Part shown: positions 48,490 through 60,585 of the stretch, in pieces | Layout: every line of letters begins with the position of its first letter | Numbering within the stretch: position 1 is the stretch's first letter | From: Rosellinia necatrix | Lineage: Eukaryota > Ascomycota > Sordariomycetes > Xylariales > Xylariaceae | Reading direction: 5' to 3' | DNA length: 64,000 nucleotides | Assembly: GCA_021209875.1 (NCBI GenBank) | Contig: JAGYVD010000002.1 | Location: 2,232,001 to 2,296,000, forward strand | Program-made: the position numbers and the translations under genes | The notes under the pieces: generated by a model | Database searches by the model: none | Told to the model about the DNA's origin: nothing | The model's input: only the letters and a program-made list of their open reading frames with translations

Positions 48490-48625
48490 ACTATGTACAC
48501 TACCTAGGTAGGTAGGTACCTGCTTGCCTGCCTAGTACTATACCCAAGTGAGGAAACCACCTCAGGTAGGGTACCTCAGGTACCTCAGGTATCTAACTCA
48601 AGGCAGGTAACGCGCTTCTGGTGTG
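48490..48625. repeat. ACCT/AGGT palindromic cluster
   Basis: Dense CCTAGGTAGGTAGGTACC-type units and ACCTCAGGT variants. Same vocabulary as the clusters near 40-160 and 6068-6240. Confidence 0.6.
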
Positions 48626-49377
48626 CTTAACTTAGGTAGTTACCTGTTATATATTGATCCGGAAAAGAGGCTCGGTGTTTCATAGACAAAAATGTGCCGT
48701 GGTTGCACAGACCGTCCCCATCAGAAGTAATTCCCCGGCAATCCACTGTAATAAGAGCCTAGCCCTACCTGGGTATCTCTCGGCACCCTAGACTTGTCAA
48801 GGCTTACTCCCTATCTATCTAAGCTTTGCGACAGCTCGGCGTTCGTTTCCTCTCCCTACTCTTCCCTTTCACCATTGCCTGTTCAGGTTGTTCCCGTAGA
48901 CAGCTTGCCAACCAACCTCACAACCTGTAATCCTGTAATTTATTCTGTTTAACTGGTTCGTCGCTCTCTCTCTGCACCGTCCTCTCCAATCCCAGACTTC
49001 TGCAACCAAGAACCAAGCTAACAGGGAGCCCGCTCTGCAGTATAGTTGCGTCTCGGCCTTACGGACTTTACGACCTTCACTTCTACCGCCGTAGATTTAA
49101 TGTGCAATGATAGATGATAGACCACGATCTTTAGACACCCGTCCAACCCGTTCAACTCTGGAAACCCTGGAAACTCCAAGTGGCCCAATCGCAACCGGGC
49201 CATCTCTGTGCATACCACCAAGCCTGTTTACATAGTAGTCAGTCGACTGATTCTCTCGGTCACCGCTCCTCGACACCCTCAACACGACACACCTTACACA
49301 CCTTGACTGTCCCCACCGAGATAGTCGTTTGGATTTTAGAGGACAACCCTAGACGGAAGCTTCGGCCGTCGTTTGCT

Positions 49378-51885
49378 ATGCCTGAGTTAGTATTTACGAA
49401 TTTATGAGTACCAAACAGCCTGGCTATGAATGCGGATAGACCAATTACCGGGTACTTACTCCTGATATCAGATAGACCAGTTGCTTTCTTTCTTTTTTTT
49501 TTTTTTTTTTTTTCCTCTTCTCTTTCGTCGTCATATCCCTTACCTAGCTAACACTGTTCATAGCCTTGGTGATCCAAACACCGTCCCCCCCACACCGAAA
49601 GACACTCCAACGTCCGCCGATTTTCCCCAGTCCGTCTTCGAAACGCCCAAGGCTGACCCCGGCCACTTCGACGACCTGTCCGGGTGGACGCCACGGTTCG
49701 CCGAGGAATATTCCGTATTCAATACCACACCAGGCAACCTGCGGGGCACTTCCGGTCCGTTTCCTGACTTGTCTATCTCTACACCATACCAACCCTCTCC
49801 CGGCCACAAAAGATTGCTCTCTGCTGGAAGCATAGCTGCCGAGATTGCGTCTCATGTCAATCACAACTCTCCGACCTCAACTCTGCCTCTACCACCTGTC
49901 GACCCGTCTCGTCGGCTGCCGTCGTCCCCTACCATAGCGCATCCCTTTCCCAGTCCTGTAGAATCTGAATTCTCGGGCGACTCGCACCAAAGATTGGGCA
50001 AGAAGGCACGCTGTGAGACGTTGATAGATACGAGTTCTCAGACGGTCACGCCTCCGCCGTCGGCCCACAAAGGCACACGGCGGCTTGCCCCGAAGCCGCA
50101 GACCAGCAGCATGCAACATGAAGAATTCGAACCCGAATTCGTGGCCGGTGCATCACAGCAGCAGCAAATTCTCGGCGGCTTTGTTAATGCTCCTATAGAT
50201 ATGTTTGGCATGCCCCTATCGGCCTCTGCGACGGCCACCGCATTTGACGAGGCTCCGGGTTTTTGGGATGCCGGAATGAGCGGTATGGATATCGATTTCT
50301 CCGTTCCTGTGGCTAATTCCTTCCACGGTGCAAACCACAGGTCCATGGATTCGTTGGATTGGGCGAAAGCCAATGAGATGTTCCAGGAGACCGGTGTGGC
50401 GCCCCCTAAAACTCAAGAAATCCAGCCGCAGAAGAAGGGGCGCTTGCTCGCACCTAAACCGGCTCCCATGCCAAATGTCGACACGAGTATGACAGAGGCA
50501 CCCCTCTTCGCACCTTCCTTTCATATGGCTACCGAAGATCCCTTTCCACTCCCAAATCCCGTTGGCGGCGTAGACCCCGGCCTTCTGCTCACACGCCCTC
50601 CCTCGTCAGACATGGAGTTGGCCATTTTTGACCCAATGGCACAGCCTATGGTCATGGACCCACTACCGTCGCCCCAGCTTCCGCCGGCGCATACTAAAGA
50701 GCCAAAGCGCGGACAGGTAAGACGCTCTGCAAGTTCGAAAGAAATTAGCAAGGCCAAGAAGGACGAGAGAGTTCTACTGAACCCCTCCGTCACCTTCTCG
50801 GGGCGTCCGGGGCTCCTTCGGAGCGCTAGCGAAACAAGAGGGCGAAAACCCGTTGGCCGAGCCGGGACTTTTCCTAGTTTAGTTCCTGCTGTTCGTAATG
50901 GCCCGCCGGCAAGTGGTGCTCGATCAGCCTCCCAAGGCTCGCGAGTCAGTGGGCGAACATCCCCGCTCAAGATTCATCAGCGCCTCTCGAGTTTGACCTC
51001 AATCCCAGAACATAGTGGGCCCCGGACGCGTACTTCGGTCCGATTCACCATCGATTCACGAGGACGGGCTCGTGCCGAGACAACGGTAGTCGTTGATGAC
51101 GAGCAGCAGACACCTAAAAGCAGGCGGCGTCGGAAAGGGCAAGGGAAAAAAGAATGGGACTCGTCGGATGACTCTTCCTCAACCGATGACGAGCCTATCA
51201 TAATTCCGAGCAGGAATTCTTCGTTCGCCCTTCCGGACTCTAGACCACCATCTTACGTTCGCCCTTCGCACACATCACAGAGAAGTTTCGGTGATCAGAG
51301 CACAAGCAGCCTCGGGATCTACTGTGCCGAACCCAGCTCCTCCCTGGGTGACGCAGATAGCGACGCCGAAACAGTTATGGACTTATCAGTTAATAAGAAC
51401 AGCCGGGGTGACGCTATGAGCGAACTGCGAAAAGTACGTGAGAGCCGGCAGAAGCGAGTCCAGATTCTAAATGCGAACAACCACCCCATGTCGAGTGCAT
51501 CATTCGGTGCCAATTCTACAACTACTACCCCATCCACAGATTGCGGTAACCAAATTCGATGTGTTTGCCATACCACATTAAGCCATATCAACGGAGACGG
51601 GTACATGGTACAATGGTAGGTCTACTCAGTCCCATAGATTTGGCCGCTTAGCATGGTTATTGACTGCGACCCCAAAGCGAATCTTGTGAAATGTGGCTGC
51701 ATGGCAAATGCGTAAAAATCACTCGACAAACACTTCCGCGGGTTTATATTTGCGCCTTCTGCGCTAACACCCCTAACGCTCGAGGTGTGCGTGGCCGAGG
51801 CATGCAAAGGAACACCGGGGAACCGACGTCTCGCAGCTCGGGTACATCTCCGTTAGCACATAAATCCCTTCGCTCATTTCGGTAA
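49378..51885 (+). CDS. PHD-finger protein with long disordered N-terminus, 755 aa
   Basis: Exons 49378-49385, 49564-51615 and 51678-51885; phases close (2268 nt). Exon 1 is only 8 nt (ATGCCTGA). The intron after it ends in a long T tract, a GCTAAC branch site and CATAG, giving MPDLGDPNTVPPTPKDTP. The start is therefore tentative. Residues 1-660 are Ser/Pro-rich and probably disordered, with basic patches (SRRRRKGQGKK) and acidic Ser runs (DSSDDSSSTDDE). The C-terminus holds a Cys4-His-Cys3 PHD finger at C669, C671, C687, C690, H695, C698, C712 and C715 (CVC, CESCEMWLHGKC, ICAFC). Its fourth-to-fifth segment contains the Trp of an H3K4me-reader cage. It is a likely chromatin reader in the nucleus. 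Exon 3 supplies half of the finger, so reading only the large frame would destroy the domain. Confidence 0.85.
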
Positions 51886-53040
51886 TAGAAACGTAGCCAA
51901 CAGGGCTGACAAGCAAAGATTGGAAGGTTTCCCAGGATATATAAGTCTCAGGGCGACCCGAGTGATCCGGGTATAGATCGGTAGATGGCTCTCCTTTGTA
52001 TAGTAGTTAGCAAATGATGGCCAGGAGACAATGTTGGGAACTACTCACATGTAGCCCCAGATGCCTACCAATGGAATTTGCGGCAAGAAAATAGAAACAA
52101 CCAACACACTCGGATTTAGCAAGTTATTGATAGAGATAGGACACGCGGGATCTAGGGGTTCTGTCTGCCCAACGCAAAGATTACTACTCCTGTCGGCCTT
52201 TATTTTCTTAGACAGCAAGGTCAGTAGGTTGGTATAAACCATTCATGTTTGCGTCATGTAAATAAGGCAACATGAATCTACAAATAGATGCCAGACAGAG
52301 GGAACCGAGGCGACTATTTATCCCTCTCTTATAAGCCCCAGATATCCACAGGCGCGACGACGTCAGTCAGACACTCGCCAATTACCGACCTCGAACGATC
52401 TGCCGTAACATACATTTAGTGCAGAATATTACAAAAGGCCATAGCCAATTTCACCTGTGGTAATTCCACCATCACATTTCATAGGTAGATCAGTCGGCGT
52501 GGGGCTATAAACCTCTTGATAGCCAAATCTGAGGGCATCACCTTTAGTTGAAAGGATACGCATACTTACATAGGTAGGCAATAAACCATTGCGATCGGTA
52601 CCTACATACCTACAGGTGGGGAGTGGTACATATATAAACCTTATTGATGAGGTGGCCAATCCCCCCCTATAAACAGCAAACAATCATAAACAATAGGTAG
52701 CTTTAAGGTAACTAGCTACCTAGCCTCTATCGAAGTTCCTTACCCCATTTGGAGAAAACAAAGGCTAATGCTGCGGCCGACTTCGGATGGTGGGGTAGAT
52801 GGTACCGAGCTCGCGCTCCCAGATCTTGCACCCAATAGACCGCGGGGCAGGCAATCTTTTAAAAAGAAACTTCAGCTCTCTGGATTCTCCCCTCGTCCAG
52901 CTTTATAAATATTTTCTTGTTGGAGTCACTCTCCAATTGCGATCAATTTCTTTTGCATTGCATTTTGTATCTGTCAGCTAATAATTAGTGGCTCTGCCTA
53001 CCTTCGACCATCGATCTAAGTGTAATATATCCGCCCAATC
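51886..53040. other. Intergenic region
   Basis: 3' flank of the PHD gene and promoter of the LEU2 locus. Minus-strand frames at 52045-52242 and 52429-52683 have no family signal. ACCT/AGGT units lie at 52570-52610. Confidence 0.5.
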
Positions 53041-54435
53041 ATGGTGGCGTTCAAGATCGTCGTCTTCGGGGGGGCGACCACTCTGGCCCCGAGGTCGTGG
53101 CCGAAGCCGTCAAGGTCCGCACAAGATCCCCATCAAAGCTATATCCATCTTTGGATTTACGGGAGAGGGACGCTGACGACGGAATCAGGTCCTCAAAGCG
53201 ATCGAATCTAACAGTTCTTCCGGTGTGCAATTTAACCTACAAGATCATCTACTCGGTGGTGTACGTCTATAACAAACACCCTCTGCCCTCCTCCCACGCC
53301 CTCACACTACGGGGGAGAACTCACGATCCGACGGGCTGAAATGTTTGCCGTGTCTTTTCTCACACGTACAGTGCTCCATTAACGCGCATGGCACGCCCCT
53401 CACGGATGCGGCGCTCGAGGCCGCCAAAGCCGCGGACGCGGTTCTTCTCGGCGCAATCGGGGGCCCGGAATGGGGCACGGGGGGCGGTGCGGCCGGAGCA
53501 GGGGATCCTGAGGCTGCGCAAGGAGATGGGGACGTACGGCAACCTGCGGCCGTGCTTCTTCCCGGCGCCGTCGCTGGTCGACTACTCGCCACTCAAGGCC
53601 GAGGTGTGCCGCGGCACCGACTTCACCATCGTGCGGGAGCTGACGGGCGGCATCTACTTCGGCGAGCGGCGCGAGGACGAGGGCGACGGCACCGCCCTCG
53701 ATACGGAGCCCTACAGCCGACCCGAGATCGAGCGCATCATCCGCCTCGCGGCCCACCTCGCCCTCGCCCGCGACCCGCCCGCGCCCGTCTGGAGCCTCGA
53801 CAAGGCCAACGTGCTCGCCACCAGCCGCCTCTGGCGCAAGGTCACCACGGACGTCATGGCCCGCGAGTTCCCCCAGCTTGAGCTGCACCACCAGCTCATC
53901 GACAGCGCTGCCATGATCATGGTCAAGAACCCGCGCGGCCTCAACGGCGTCGTCGTCACCAGCAACCTCTTCGGCGACATCATCAGCGACGAGGCGAGCG
54001 TCATCCCCGGCAGCATCGGCCTGAGCCCCAGCGCGAGCCTGAGCGGCATCCCGGACGGGAAAAATCGGTGCAACGGCATCTATGAGCCCATCCACGGTTA
54101 GTAACTGGACTGGTTCCCTTTTTCTGTGTGGTCAAGGCGAATAAATAATTCCGTGAATAAAATGCTGATCTAGCGGGAAAATCGCAACGTTTGATACAGG
54201 CTCGGCACCCGATATCTCAGGTAAGGGCATCGTCAACCCCATCGGCACTATCCTGTCGGTGGCCATGATGTGCCGATATTCGCTGCGTTTGCCGAAGGAG
54301 GCCGACGCCATAGAGGAGGCCGTCCGCAACGTCATAGATGGTGGGATAAGGACCAAAGACCTCGGTGGCGAGACCGGCACTAAAGAGACCGGCGACGCGG
54401 TCGTGGCGGAACTCATCAAGATATTGAAAGCATAG
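53041..54435 (+). pseudogene. LEU2: 3-isopropylmalate dehydrogenase with two G-run frameshifts
   Basis: Exons 53041-53114, 53189-53260, 53372-54096 and 54200-54435. The product would be about 367 aa, the family norm, and catalyses the oxidative decarboxylation step of leucine synthesis. Recognisable parts: MVAFKIVVFGG then DHSGPEVVAEAVK, VLKAIES and [111 protein letters not shown] and [12 protein letters not shown]. The frame breaks twice: seven Gs at 53068-53074 where five would keep frame, and six Gs at 53479-53484 where five would. No other stop or indel is seen. This is either a very young pseudogene or homopolymer miscalls. The first donor (AAG|GTCCGC) is also weak. Confidence 0.88.
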
Positions 54436-55055
54436 TGCCACTACTTCCGTAGACCAGAATGAACAAAAATCCAGTACCTGTCCAGGTTTGATGCTGTGTA
54501 TTAATGTAGGGCTTCCCCTGTTGAGACATCAGCGCAGAAGCCCCAAAAGATGATGTCATTGAGATTAAGGTATTAGATTTAATAGTCCTGAGCGCCTAGT
54601 ATCGTGAGTATAGGGACAAAAAAGGATTGATCCCCCAAAGTATACATATAATAAACCTGCCATTCATTTTTCTTTTTGTCGAATCCTGGTGCCGGTAGCC
54701 TATCACTGCGTAAATGCCATCAAGAACGCCATTCCATGCTATAAATCCTTTGCGTAGCTGGTACGCACGACTCCCCATCGTGCTTACAGCCTTGGTGGCG
54801 GGATCCCATCACCACCCGGCCAAACCCAAGTAAAAAGGGGGAGAACACACAAAAAGCGCCGGTATGACTGGTCGCACTCACGAAACGGGCGAAGCGTAAG
54901 CGTATTCAAACCAGCCAAATCCGGACTGACTGCCTCAAACCTCTTGAAGAGCCTCAGGCACGGCAGCACGAGCCCCGGCGGCTTATCACCATTGTCATCA
55001 TCGTCGTTATCATCCTACCAGCCTTTCTTTTTCCAATTTTTTTTTTTTTTTTTTT
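54436..55055. other. Convergent spacer
   Basis: 3' flanks of LEU2 and MED10; includes an 18-base T run near 55040. No gene is seen. Confidence 0.5.
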
Positions 55056-55481
55056 TCATAAAGGGCCGCCGCCGGGGGCAGAGGAGGAGGAGGCGGTGGC
55101 GGTGAGGACGCGGGCGGCGTCGTCACGGAGCTCGGGCATGGCGGCGGCGATCTCGGCGGCGAGGACGTCGCGGAAGGCGGCGAAGGCGCGGCGCTTGCCG
55201 CGCATGAGCTGGTTGCCGCGGCGGACGAGCTCGACGAACTCGCGCGTGTACACGTCCGGGTTGCGCCCGTTGTCGACGTACTGCACCAGCTCCGGCGGCA
55301 CCGACGGCAGGGACCGCGCCGCCGCACCCCCCGCCGCCGCCGCGCGGTGCACGGCGCGCAGGGAGCGCGAGAGCGCCGTCAGCTCGGCCGCGAGGACGTC
55401 GCGCGAGGAGGACGCGGACGAGGAGGAGAGAGGGGCCGGAGAGGCCGTGGACGGGAGCGGCGAGGACGTCGTGCTGGTACT

Positions 55482-55514
<33 letters not shown>

Positions 55515-55736
55515 GTCGTACGAGGTCACTTGCACCATTATGTTATGCAGGCATTGGATCGTGTCCTTGAGCTGCTCTGTTTCGCGCGGGTGTGTGTTAG
55601 TTAGTTAGATGGTCATCATCGTCGTCCCCGTCTTCGTCGTCGTTGTTCGGGGGCTGGTGATGCCCGCCGTTGTTGGGTTCGCGTGGCTTTGCTTACGCTC
55701 GAAGAGATTATGGTCCATATTGGGCACCGGCGCCAT
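55056..55736 (-). CDS. MED10: Mediator complex subunit 10, 186 aa
   Basis: Exons 55697-55736 and 55056-55576 on the minus strand; the intron (GTAAGC donor, ACAG acceptor) joins MAPVPNMDHNLFE to QQLKDTIQCLHNIMVQVTSY in phase (561 nt). Med10/Nut2 is a small subunit of the Mediator middle module that links activators to RNA polymerase II. The conserved C-terminal half is clear: PPELVQYVDNGRNPDVYTRE, FVELVRRGNQLMRGK and FRDVLAAEIAAAMPELRDD. Between the two halves this copy has a low-complexity insert of about 40 Thr/Ser/Ala/Pro residues, coded by GTC/CGT repeats, which many orthologues lack. The track without exon 1 would miss the conserved N-terminal helix. Confidence 0.95.
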
Positions 55737-56868
55737 TTTTTTTTTCTTCGTGTTAGACTTGGTTTGCCGTCTGCGATAAAGCGGTTTACGCGGTGTGCGG
55801 TGTGTGATGCAGGTTGTATCCTCGCGGCAATTGTAATATTGATGGAGAGGTAGATGCGGGAATGGGGTATGATATAGGGTATGTTTGATGTTTTAGGAGT
55901 GATAGGTCTGAAATCTTACCTAGGTATTTAGCTTGGTCGCAGGGGGCCAACAGGGTTCCAACTAGGGAGGCAAACTTAGGCTATGTAGCCAATCAGGATG
56001 CGGGAATACCACCCCGGATTTCTTCAGTAGACGTCGGCAGACAGACCATTGTGCACTAGATGTGGGGGTCGCCCTTGTTGGTTACAACTTACAAGGCAAG
56101 GAGAAACTTTAACTAACCTAAGACAAAATGCCGGATCAAGACATCACAGGTGGCAGGTACATTAAATGTATTGCGTATTACAGAGGAAGGAAAGTGTAAG
56201 GCCAGTACTGTATTTACACTAGTTGGGCACTGGACGGCTGGGATCCCTTCTCTCCATCTCCACTACAGTATCCAGTATCCCTCCGCCCTTCGTCTTTCAT
56301 CTTTCTATCACAGGCTTGCTTATGGGGTTATAAACACATACATACATACATACATACATACACACTAATGTTTAGGTCGCTACGCGGCGTAAGGATATTT
56401 ATCGTAGATGAAATGTAGTTCGGGCGCACTCCAAGGCTACACAAAAGGCGAGCTCATGTTTGAGTATAAACCAATAACCGATATCGGGCCGTAAATAGGA
56501 CGAAAATACGGTGCCTCCTGCCTGCGTCAAGTACTACCTACTGTAACCGACCCCTCTGCGAGGCAGGATCTCTCCCTACACTCTACAAACACCATTTTCC
56601 TCCCAAGACAGATCGCAAGATTTGCTGGATTTCGATGCTCCGGAGATCCCAACGAAAGATGAACGCCGTTACAGAATCAACCCAGACGCTTATGACCATC
56701 ACAATAACTATTAACTATATGCGTTGATTTCGCATAATCGGTAACGAAGGGAAGTATCAAAACTTCAGGTAATCCGATGACGTGGACAGTTGTTTGGATG
56801 GAAATATATTCTACACGTGAATAGGACCAGTTTTGTCCAAGACGTGCCGGTCCAGCTTTACAGTTTAT
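55737..56868. other. Intergenic region with CATA microsatellite
   Basis: MED10 promoter and 3' flank of the dioxygenase gene. CATA units repeat at 56336-56362. The frame at 56150-56368 has no family signal. No gene is supported. Confidence 0.5.
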
Positions 56869-58205
56869 CTAGTTATCCTCCAGCCCTAACGCCTCTCTCA
56901 TCGTGGGAGCGCTTGGGTCAAAGTACGGCTTCTCGGCGATCGTAGCCACTCTTGTTCCGTGTCTCGTCACGCGGTTTTCGTAATCCCAGCTCGCATTATG
57001 AAGCGTACACCTACGGTCTATTAGTTTCCACCGCACCATCAGTTAGGAAAGGGGGAAGGGATCCCCGTTCCGACACGTACCTGTTGTCCCAGAGGGCCGA
57101 GGTGCCCGGCGTCCACCGCCATCGGCACTGGATATCAACTGTGTTCTCGTAGACGTTGAACAGGTAGTTCAGCACCATGTCGCTCTCCGCCTTCTCGAGC
57201 CCGATGATCCTCAGCGTCCACGGCCGGTTCACGAACAAGCACTTCCATCCCGTCGTCGGGTGCACGCGCACGATGGGATGGATCTCCTCGACCGGCTGCC
57301 GGCCCGCCGAGGGGTCGTCCCTGTCGAGGTACGCATCACCGGACCGCATCACTGCCTTCTTCCCGTCAATGAATTTGCGGAATTCGGGGGAGAGCTTGCA
57401 GTATGCGGCATAGCCGCTCGCCCACAGGATGTCACCTCCATGTGGCGGAACGGTGTCGTAGTGAAGATGGGTGATGCCAAAGGTTTGAGGCAAGTGCACC
57501 AAGTCTCTGGAACTCGGTTAGTTGTGAAACCCATTTCATATCGGTACGGGAAGTGCCCTTACGTGTGCCATCCCTGGAACGGCGTGCGGAAAGTAGGTTT
57601 CCTGACGGCACTGGCAAAATACTCTGACCAGATCACCGAAACTTCAGGGACTCCGGGAACATGTGCGTTTTGGGGCTGTGATAACATAGTCAGTATGGGA
57701 ACATACAGCCCCCGCTACGACACGACAGGATGTCGGTGGTACATACGAATATTTTCCCGAAATGTGCCGTTACATCTCGTTGCTGCTGCGGGGAGAGGTC
57801 CTGGTCACGGAAGAACACCACACCTCGCTCGCAAACTAACAGAGCGAGCTCGTCTTTCTGTTGCTCAGTTAGATCTTTCAGCTGAAGGCCAACGATCTCG
57901 GTTCCACAGTGGAACGTGAGATGGCGAACTTCCTTAGCAGCGCCAAAGAGAGCCTTCTTTTCCTTATCGGCGCGGCGGCCGGGGTCGTCGTATGGGACGG
58001 GCTCGGGCTGCAGCGCCGCCACATCTTGCTTGTAGATGAGATCGGCCGGGTACTCCGGGTAGCCTTGGCTCAGGTCGATGCCGGCCTTATCCATACGCTG
58101 GCGGGCGACATCAGGAATGGTGAATTTACCAAACTTGCGCTCCGTGCCATTCTTGGTCGGGGCTGGGGTGGTTGCGGTCGCTGGTTCAACTGCCGATGGA
58201 CTCAT
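56869..58205 (-). CDS. TauD/TfdA-family 2-oxoglutarate-dependent dioxygenase, 379 aa
   Basis: Exons 57747-58205, 57563-57675, 57081-57506 and 56869-57010 on the minus strand; all phases close (1140 nt). The start at 58205 is the first true ATG. Fungal taurine/alpha-ketoglutarate dioxygenase features: YPEYPADLIYKQ, LKDLTEQQKDELALLVCERG, VVFFRDQDLSPQQQRD, the Fe-binding H-x-D in GWHTD, VPPHGGDILWASGYAAY, HPTTGWKCLFVN, and the distal His and Arg in LHNASWDYENRVTRHGTRV. These enzymes hydroxylate sulfonates, 2,4-D-like acids or related carboxylates with Fe(II), O2 and 2-oxoglutarate, supporting sulfur or carbon scavenging. Between exons 1 and 2 the sequence KIF|PQNAHVPGVPE departs from the usual loop but stays in frame. 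Confidence 0.92.
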
Positions 58206-59689
58206 GATCACAGTATGACAAGCAATAAAATCACGGAACTAGCTGGGTTAGATGAGAGGTAATACCGATGAAGGAACCCAAGTGAGATTGAGAAGATTCG
58301 GGACATCCACATATATAGATACAGCTAGTTTCACGGCCTACCTCTGATCCATCTCCATGCAGCAACCACTCTGGGCTGTAGCTAACCTTCGTCCTAGCAC
58401 GAGGTTTAGGCAGGTCCGAACTCGCATCAAACTTCAAACGTCCAGCTGGTAAACCCAAGCCCAAGCTCAGCATTTCGTCTACAGCCCACACAGCCCATCC
58501 AGCCCGCTCGGATTGGAACTCAGAACTTACGTAGGCACAGGTCGATTCAAATCCGAGAACGCGTGCGGCTTGTTCGTCTTTCCCGCCCCTAGCAGCTCTA
58601 GGGCCTTGTTAAAACAATGGCTGCGGGAACGACGTAGTATGTCGCGACGGACGGGTTGTTAATATCTCGGAAGTGCCTAGTCGGGCAATAGATGTACCCA
58701 CGGCGGTCGATGGTTGGCAGTCGGCTGGCTTTAGTGATGACAGGATTATTGAATTCCCACGGGACCAGCTATCCAGAGCTGAGAACCGTTTACAGGGCCG
58801 CACCACGCTATATATGATGGCATCATCACCATGCAATGGACATTCGCGGGTTGTTGCCATCGTCGTCGTCTATCGTCAACCATGCCTTGCTTAGGTCGAA
58901 TGTGTAAAATAGCATGTGGTCCGTAAGGGTTCGGTTATGCGATGCACTAGGTAAGTTACCGTCAGACAGGTAGTTATCCCCCCTTGTTTGGGTGCTTTAG
59001 CTCAGAAGAGTAATAGGCTTGACCCCCTGTAGTTACTGTCCACAGGGACTAAACAGAGTGTCCGGAGCAACAACATAAACATCACTTGTCCGATGCTAGC
59101 CAGATAAATACGATCAAAAACCAGAAAAGCGATGAAACCAACACAACCAATTCTTCAGCAGAAACCTGAATAACGGTTTTCTACTAGTTTAAGTCCCAGA
59201 TGCGAAGTCTCTTATTTCGTTGTGTGGTGGTTTCATACGGATACAGCGCTGTATGTAGATGTCTGCGCCGGGGCTTGGCGATCACTGCCATCCACAATGG
59301 TGAAAATCACCCCCCGCACATACTTCATTTGGGAAGACCGAATAGTTAAACCGCCTAGCTTGGGACTAATATCTTCCAAGATAGGTAAGTAGCTGTCAAC
59401 TACAACACTCACGCTCGCGACGGGAGCTTGTATTCATGTTTGTATTAAGTATGCAAGCATGCTGGTTATGCTAACTTTGATACATAACAACGGCTCGAGG
59501 GCTGGTTAGAGAGAAGATGGATAGATAGATAGATAAACCTGACTAGATGGTCTGGTAATATTCGGGATCGTTGACTTACATATTTATACACACGAGCTTC
59601 TAACACCACCGGCTACCGCTGTCGCCTTCCGCCATCGCTTCCGCCGTCGATTCCGCCGTCGCCTAACGCCACAGGATAAAACGATAAAA
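58206..59689. other. Divergent promoter region of dioxygenase and acetyltransferase genes
   Basis: No gene is supported. Frames at 58231-58491 and 58609-58860 carry no family signal. A GATA microsatellite is at 59517-59534, and CCGCC/GTCGCC-rich units lie just before 59690. Confidence 0.5.
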
Positions 59690-60440
59690 ATGCCCATCGC
59701 CATCACCGAGGTCGATTGTGAAAAGGACCTCCCTTTCCTAGCCGAGATCAATCGACGCACATTCCTTCAAGAGCTGCCATCTCGCTTCGCATACAAGCCC
59801 TCGGCCGACGTTGATGGCACCGGGCTCGCGGGCTTCTTCCAGGATAGGCTAGTCGGCCGTCTCAGCCAGCCACACACTCGGATGTTCAAGGCCGCCAACC
59901 CGGACACCGACCAGATCTATGGCTTCGCCTGTTGGCGGCGTGTAGGCGGCGACGACGGCGGCGAGCCTGTGGCGGCTCCAGCTCCAGCTCCAGCTCCGGC
60001 TCCGATGGCGGCCAAGACGGCACCCCAGCTACCCCCGTTCATGAACGCCGAGTTCACCGTGGCGACCGGGGCCGAGGTCAAACAGCTAGAAGACCACATG
60101 ACAGGCGAGCACTACTGTACGTTATCCGGCCCGCACTTTGCTTTTGTTATAGAGAGCTAACGGCGCGACAGATCTCACCGCGTTTGCCGTTGATACCAAT
60201 CACCAAAATAGGGGCATCGGCGCTCAGCTGCTGAAGCATTGCATACAGATAGCCGACGAGGCTGGACTGCCATCTTGGCTCGTCGCATTCCCCGGATCAC
60301 ATAGCCTCTACCTCCGGCATGGCTTCGTCGATGTCGACTACAGGGACAATGATCTGAACACCTGGGACAACAACAAATGCCGAGGCTACGGTATCTATCG
60401 CGCTTATGCCATGGTGCGGCGGCCCGAAGCCCGTTCATGA
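59690..60440 (+). CDS. GNAT-family N-acetyltransferase, 231 aa
   Basis: Exons 59690-60116 and 60172-60440; the intron has GTACGT, an AGCTAAC-type branch site and ACAG, and the phase closes (696 nt). N-terminal MPIAITEVDCEKDLPFLAEI leads into a GNAT fold. The acetyl-CoA loop is VDTNHQNRGIGAQLL (Q/R-x-x-G-x-G), followed by the substrate-side strand and helix PSWLVAFPGSHSLYLRHGF. An Ala/Pro repeat of about 14 residues (near 98-112) loops out before the core. It is likely a small-molecule or protein acetyltransferase in the cytosol; the substrate cannot be read. C-terminus ends MVRRPEARS. Confidence 0.88.
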
Positions 60441-60507
60441 TACATTCCTGTCGGATAAGGGTAGCATCCGTCCGTTGCCTCTCCACGCTACTGTCGGGGA
60501 ATTCCAC

Positions 60508-60585
60508 GATGGCTCGGTGGCTCGATGGCTGGATGGCTCGATGGCTCGATGGCTCAATGGCTCAATGGCTCAATGGCTCAATGGC
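60508..60585. repeat. 10-base tandem repeat (ATGGCTCAATGG family)
   Basis: Eight or so copies of a GATGGCTC/AATGGCTC unit run head to tail about 70 bases past the acetyltransferase stop codon. Copy-to-copy changes are C/A or G/A swaps. Confidence 0.8.

Larger units (their letters stand above)
44566..49377. other. 4.8 kb gene-poor, repeat-rich interval
   Basis: Microsatellites start just after the regulator: TGG repeats at 44575-44612, AAC at 44774-44811 and AAT at 44813-44842. AGAATAGACNACC tandem units occupy 45183-45250 and 9-base repeats occur near 47775-48010. ACCT/AGGT clusters lie at 47330-47350 and 48490-48620. Minus-strand frames at 46230-46680 contain moderately protein-like segments in two frames but no consistent gene model. 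The last 500 bases are a pyrimidine-rich leader of the PHD gene. Confidence 0.5.

Noticed and set aside
53400..54095. Minus-strand open frame (231 codons) over LEU2
   Set aside because: Antisense shadow of conserved 3-isopropylmalate dehydrogenase sequence in very GC-rich DNA.
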